DNA of 64,000 nt from an uncultured Bacteroidota bacterium. GTDB taxonomy: Bacteria; Bacteroidota; Bacteroidia; Bacteroidales; F082. Position 1 is the first letter of the stretch. The number at the start of each line of letters is the position of its first letter. The DNA is taken from the NCBI GenBank assembly GCA_903891085.1, contig CAITDJ010000091.1, positions 1 through 64,000 on the forward strand. The letters run 5' to 3'. Both the position numbers and the translations under genes were made by a program. The notes beneath the pieces were generated by a model. It did no database searches. It had not been told where the DNA came from and saw only the letters and a program-made list of their open reading frames with translations. Shown in pieces: positions 61,703 to 64,000 of the stretch.

Positions 61703-64000
61703 GAAAAGTGATTTCCTTTGTCAACAGGCACAGGCGAAAGTGCATTGCATTGCTGCTTGTGCCCTTATTTGTTTTTATTTTTTCGAAAATATTTTTACCG
61801 GATCCGATCTTTAAAACGCCAGTTTGTCTAGTGGTTGAGGACAGGAATGAACAATTACTTGGCGCGGTGATTGCGGGCGACGGCCAATGGCGTTTTCCTT
61901 ACAACCCGTTGGTTCCGGAGAAATTTCGTCAAGCTTCCATTACTTTCGAAGACAAACGCTTTTATTCCCATATTGGTATCGATCCTGTAGCTGTAGGCAG
62001 GGCGCTGTTACAGAATTTCCGTTCGAAACGGACAGTCAGTGGTGGAAGCACAATCACCATGCAGGTGGTGAGGTTGGCGCGTAACAAACCAAGGAATATT
62101 TTTCAGAAATCGATCGAAATGCTGCTGGCATTGTATGTTGACCTGGTTTATTCAAAGGATGAAATCATGGCCTTATATGCCTGGCAGGCTCCGTTTGGCG
62201 GGAATGTAGTCGGGCTCGAAGCAGCGTCGTGGAGGTATTTCGGAAGAAAACCCGAACAGCTTTCATGGAGTGAAGCTGCCACATTGGCGGTGCTTCCCAA
62301 CAGTCCGGCACTCATTCATCCCGGACGAAACAGAAAATCATTACAAATAAAAAGGGATTTCTTACTCGACAAACTTTGCAACAATGGTACCATCGACTCC
62401 CTCACCTGTCTGATTTCCAAACTGGAACCCTTACCCGAAAAGCCTGTATCACTGCCTCAACTGGCGCCCCAACTGGTCGATAGAATTTATTTCAACCGCT
62501 TCAATAAAAAAAAACCGGGTATAGCCAAATTTGTTACCACCATCGACGCTCCTTTGCAACAGCAGGTGAATGAAATGTTGGCACGGCACAGCAGCGGATG
62601 GATTGCTAACGGAATTCATAACGGTGCAGCCATCGTCATTGAGGTGGAAACCGGTAAAACCCTTGCTTATGCCGGCAATATCCCGAACGACAAAAAAGCA
62701 CACCACAACGAAGTGGATGTGATTGTTGCCCCACGCAGTCCGGGCAGTACCCTGAAGCCCCTGCTTTTCTCAGCCATGCTCACAGATGGACTGATATTGC
62801 CTACGACCCTGATTCCAGATATTCCAACCCAGATTGCCGGCTATGCACCGAAAAATTTTAATCTAGAATATGATGGGGCCATTGCGGCGAAAAAAGCACT
62901 CTCGCGCTCGCTCAATGTGCCGGCCATCCGCATGCTGCGCAGCTATGGTGTCGAACGATTTCATCTGTTGCTGCAACGTATGGGCATGACTACCATCAAT
63001 CAACCTGCAGATCATTACGGCCTGTCGCTCATTCTCGGAGGCGGAGAGACTTCGTTGTGGGAGTTAAGCGGCATCTATGCCAGCATGGCACGCATACTGA
63101 ATCATTATGGCGGAAACAGCGGCCGGTATGATAAAAAAGACTGGCATATGCCTTATTATCTTTCAAATGTTGAATTATTAAAGAAGGAACACGATATTTT
63201 TAAACTGGATGAAACATTTTTTCTGAATGCCGGGGCAATCTGGTCGACCTTCGAAGCCATGGAGGATGTGATGCGCCCCGGTGAAGAAGCGATCTGGAAG
63301 GAACTGAATATCACCCAGAAAATCGCTTGGAAAACTGGCACCAGTTATGGATTTCGTGACGGATGGGCCATCGGCTGCACCCCGAAATATGTGGTGGGTG
63401 TGTGGGTTGGTAATGCGGATGGCGAAGGACGTCCCGGGCTGACAGGCATTGCAACCGCTGCACCGGTGATGTTTGAGATATTTGCGCAATTATCCGAATC
63501 CAACTGGTTCGATATGCCTTATGATGATCTCGAAAAGGTAGCTGTTTGTTCTGAAAGTGGATTTCGTGCCCTCGATATCTGCGAACAAAAGGATTCGGTG
63601 TGGATTCCGCGTTCGGGTATGAAAACACCTCCCTGCCCCTATCATCAGCTGATACACTTGGATGCAACCGGGAAATATCGTGTGCACAGTGAATGCGAAT
63701 CCACTGCAACGATGATCCACAAATCATGGTTTGTGCTTCCTCCGGCCATGGAATGGTATTATAAAACCAGAAACGATCACTATCGGGTATTGCCCGTTTT
63801 CAGGGCCGATTGTATTCAGAATGGCAGCGGTGATGCCGATATGGAGATCATCTACCCGAAGCAGTCGACCACTATTTATGTTCCGATCGAAATTGACGGG
63901 ACGCCGGGCAAAACCATCTTCGAGGTGGCCCATCGTAATCCTTCCACCATCATTTATTGGCATCTGGATGATCAATACCTCGGCTATACAAAGAATTTTC
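61699..64000 (+). CDS. pbpC: penicillin-binding protein 1C, cut by the window end
   Basis: The reading frame is open to the right edge; 767 codons are visible and the C-terminus is missing. Start is the ATGA overlap with the upstream gene. One N-terminal membrane helix (about 15-35); a GT51 transglycosylase domain with FEDKRFYSHIGID and GGSTITMQ; and a transpeptidase domain with S-T-L-K (in SPGSTLKP), S-L-N (in SRSLNVP) and KTGTSYGFRDGW. After about 655 the BiPBP_C domain begins (DCIQNGSGD ... MEIIYPKQ). It makes and crosslinks peptidoglycan. Confidence 0.93.
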   Translation, partial: MRKVISFVNRHRRKCIALLLVPLFVFIFSKIFLPDPIFKTPVCLVVEDRNEQLLGAVIAGDGQWRFPYNPLVPEKFRQASITFEDKRFYSHIGIDPVAVGRALLQNFRSKRTVSGGSTITMQVVRLARNKPRNIFQKSIEMLLALYVDLVYSKDEIMALYAWQAPFGGNVVGLEAASWRYFGRKPEQLSWSEAATLAVLPNSPALIHPGRNRKSLQIKRDFLLDKLCNNGTIDSLTCLISKLEPLPEKPVSLPQLAPQLVDRIYFNRFNKKKPGIAKFVTTIDAPLQQQVNEMLARHSSGWIANGIHNGAAIVIEVETGKTLAYAGNIPNDKKAHHNEVDVIVAPRSPGSTLKPLLFSAMLTDGLILPTTLIPDIPTQIAGYAPKNFNLEYDGAIAAKKALSRSLNVPAIRMLRSYGVERFHLLLQRMGMTTINQPADHYGLSLILGGGETSLWELSGIYASMARILNHYGGNSGRYDKKDWHMPYYLSNVELLKKEHDIFKLDETFFLNAGAIWSTFEAMEDVMRPGEEAIWKELNITQKIAWKTGTSYGFRDGWAIGCTPKYVVGVWVGNADGEGRPGLTGIATAAPVMFEIFAQLSESNWFDMPYDDLEKVAVCSESGFRALDICEQKDSVWIPRSGMKTPPCPYHQLIHLDATGKYRVHSECESTATMIHKSWFVLPPAMEWYYKTRNDHYRVLPVFRADCIQNGSGDADMEIIYPKQSTTIYVPIEIDGTPGKTIFEVAHRNPSTIIYWHLDDQYLGYTKNF

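Noticed and set aside
63311-63727. 138-residue minus-strand ORF
   Set aside because: Shadow of the pbpC coding frame.

Overview
The window looks like a chromosomal segment of a Bacteroidetes bacterium, probably a member of the Bacteroidales or a near relative. The evidence is a large type IX secretion (Por) substrate with a type A sorting domain, a 729-residue GSIII glutamine synthetase, DUF4199, DUF4831 and DUF3127 proteins, the TPR/transmembrane/LuxR-like regulator architecture typical of the phylum, and repeated promoter boxes of the Bacteroidetes form TAnnTTTG a short way upstream of start codons. Low GC and weak Shine-Dalgarno sequences fit. No plasmid, phage, CRISPR or intact insertion sequence was seen.

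Left part (1-10960) is the accessory-looking region: the 3' end of a membrane-protein gene, a decayed fragment of a T9SS adhesin, a secreted endonuclease I, then a TPR regulator and a 1290-residue T9SS protein preceded by two very small ORFs. This block is bracketed by two diverged direct repeats (A about 410 bp, B about 110 bp) arranged A-B ... B-A, together with perfect 19-nt palindromes.

From 10960 on, the window is mainly housekeeping. There is a tRNA-Ser/tRNA-Pro pair, a metallophosphoesterase plus alkaline phosphatase operon, tRNA-Lys, a YrdC-family protein and an SRP RNA. Envelope carbohydrate genes follow (two DUF4199 proteins, GT2, epimerase, GT4), then gmhA-gmhB-symporter-glnN, and a minus-strand operon DUF3127-EamA-SDR-kdsA. 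Heptose and Kdo genes point to LPS core synthesis. Next come msrA, gyrA with a TPR gene, clpC, two acyl-CoA dehydrogenases, truA, a nickel-type transporter with a beta-barrel protein, an aminotransferase with an atypical gamma-glutamyltransferase, aat with a deaminase, a serine hydrolase, a glutathione peroxidase, EamA, CAP-SPOR, photolyase, and finally an alpha-2-macroglobulin/PbpC pair cut by the window end.

No clearly new multi-gene system was identified. The features most worth a second look are the A-B...B-A repeats around the regulator/T9SS locus, the micro-ORFs in front of the T9SS gene, the gamma-glutamyltransferase with altered active-site motifs, the in-frame amber codon in a beta-barrel-like gene, the SSB-like tail of the DUF3127 protein, and the GmhB homologue with a degraded zinc motif.
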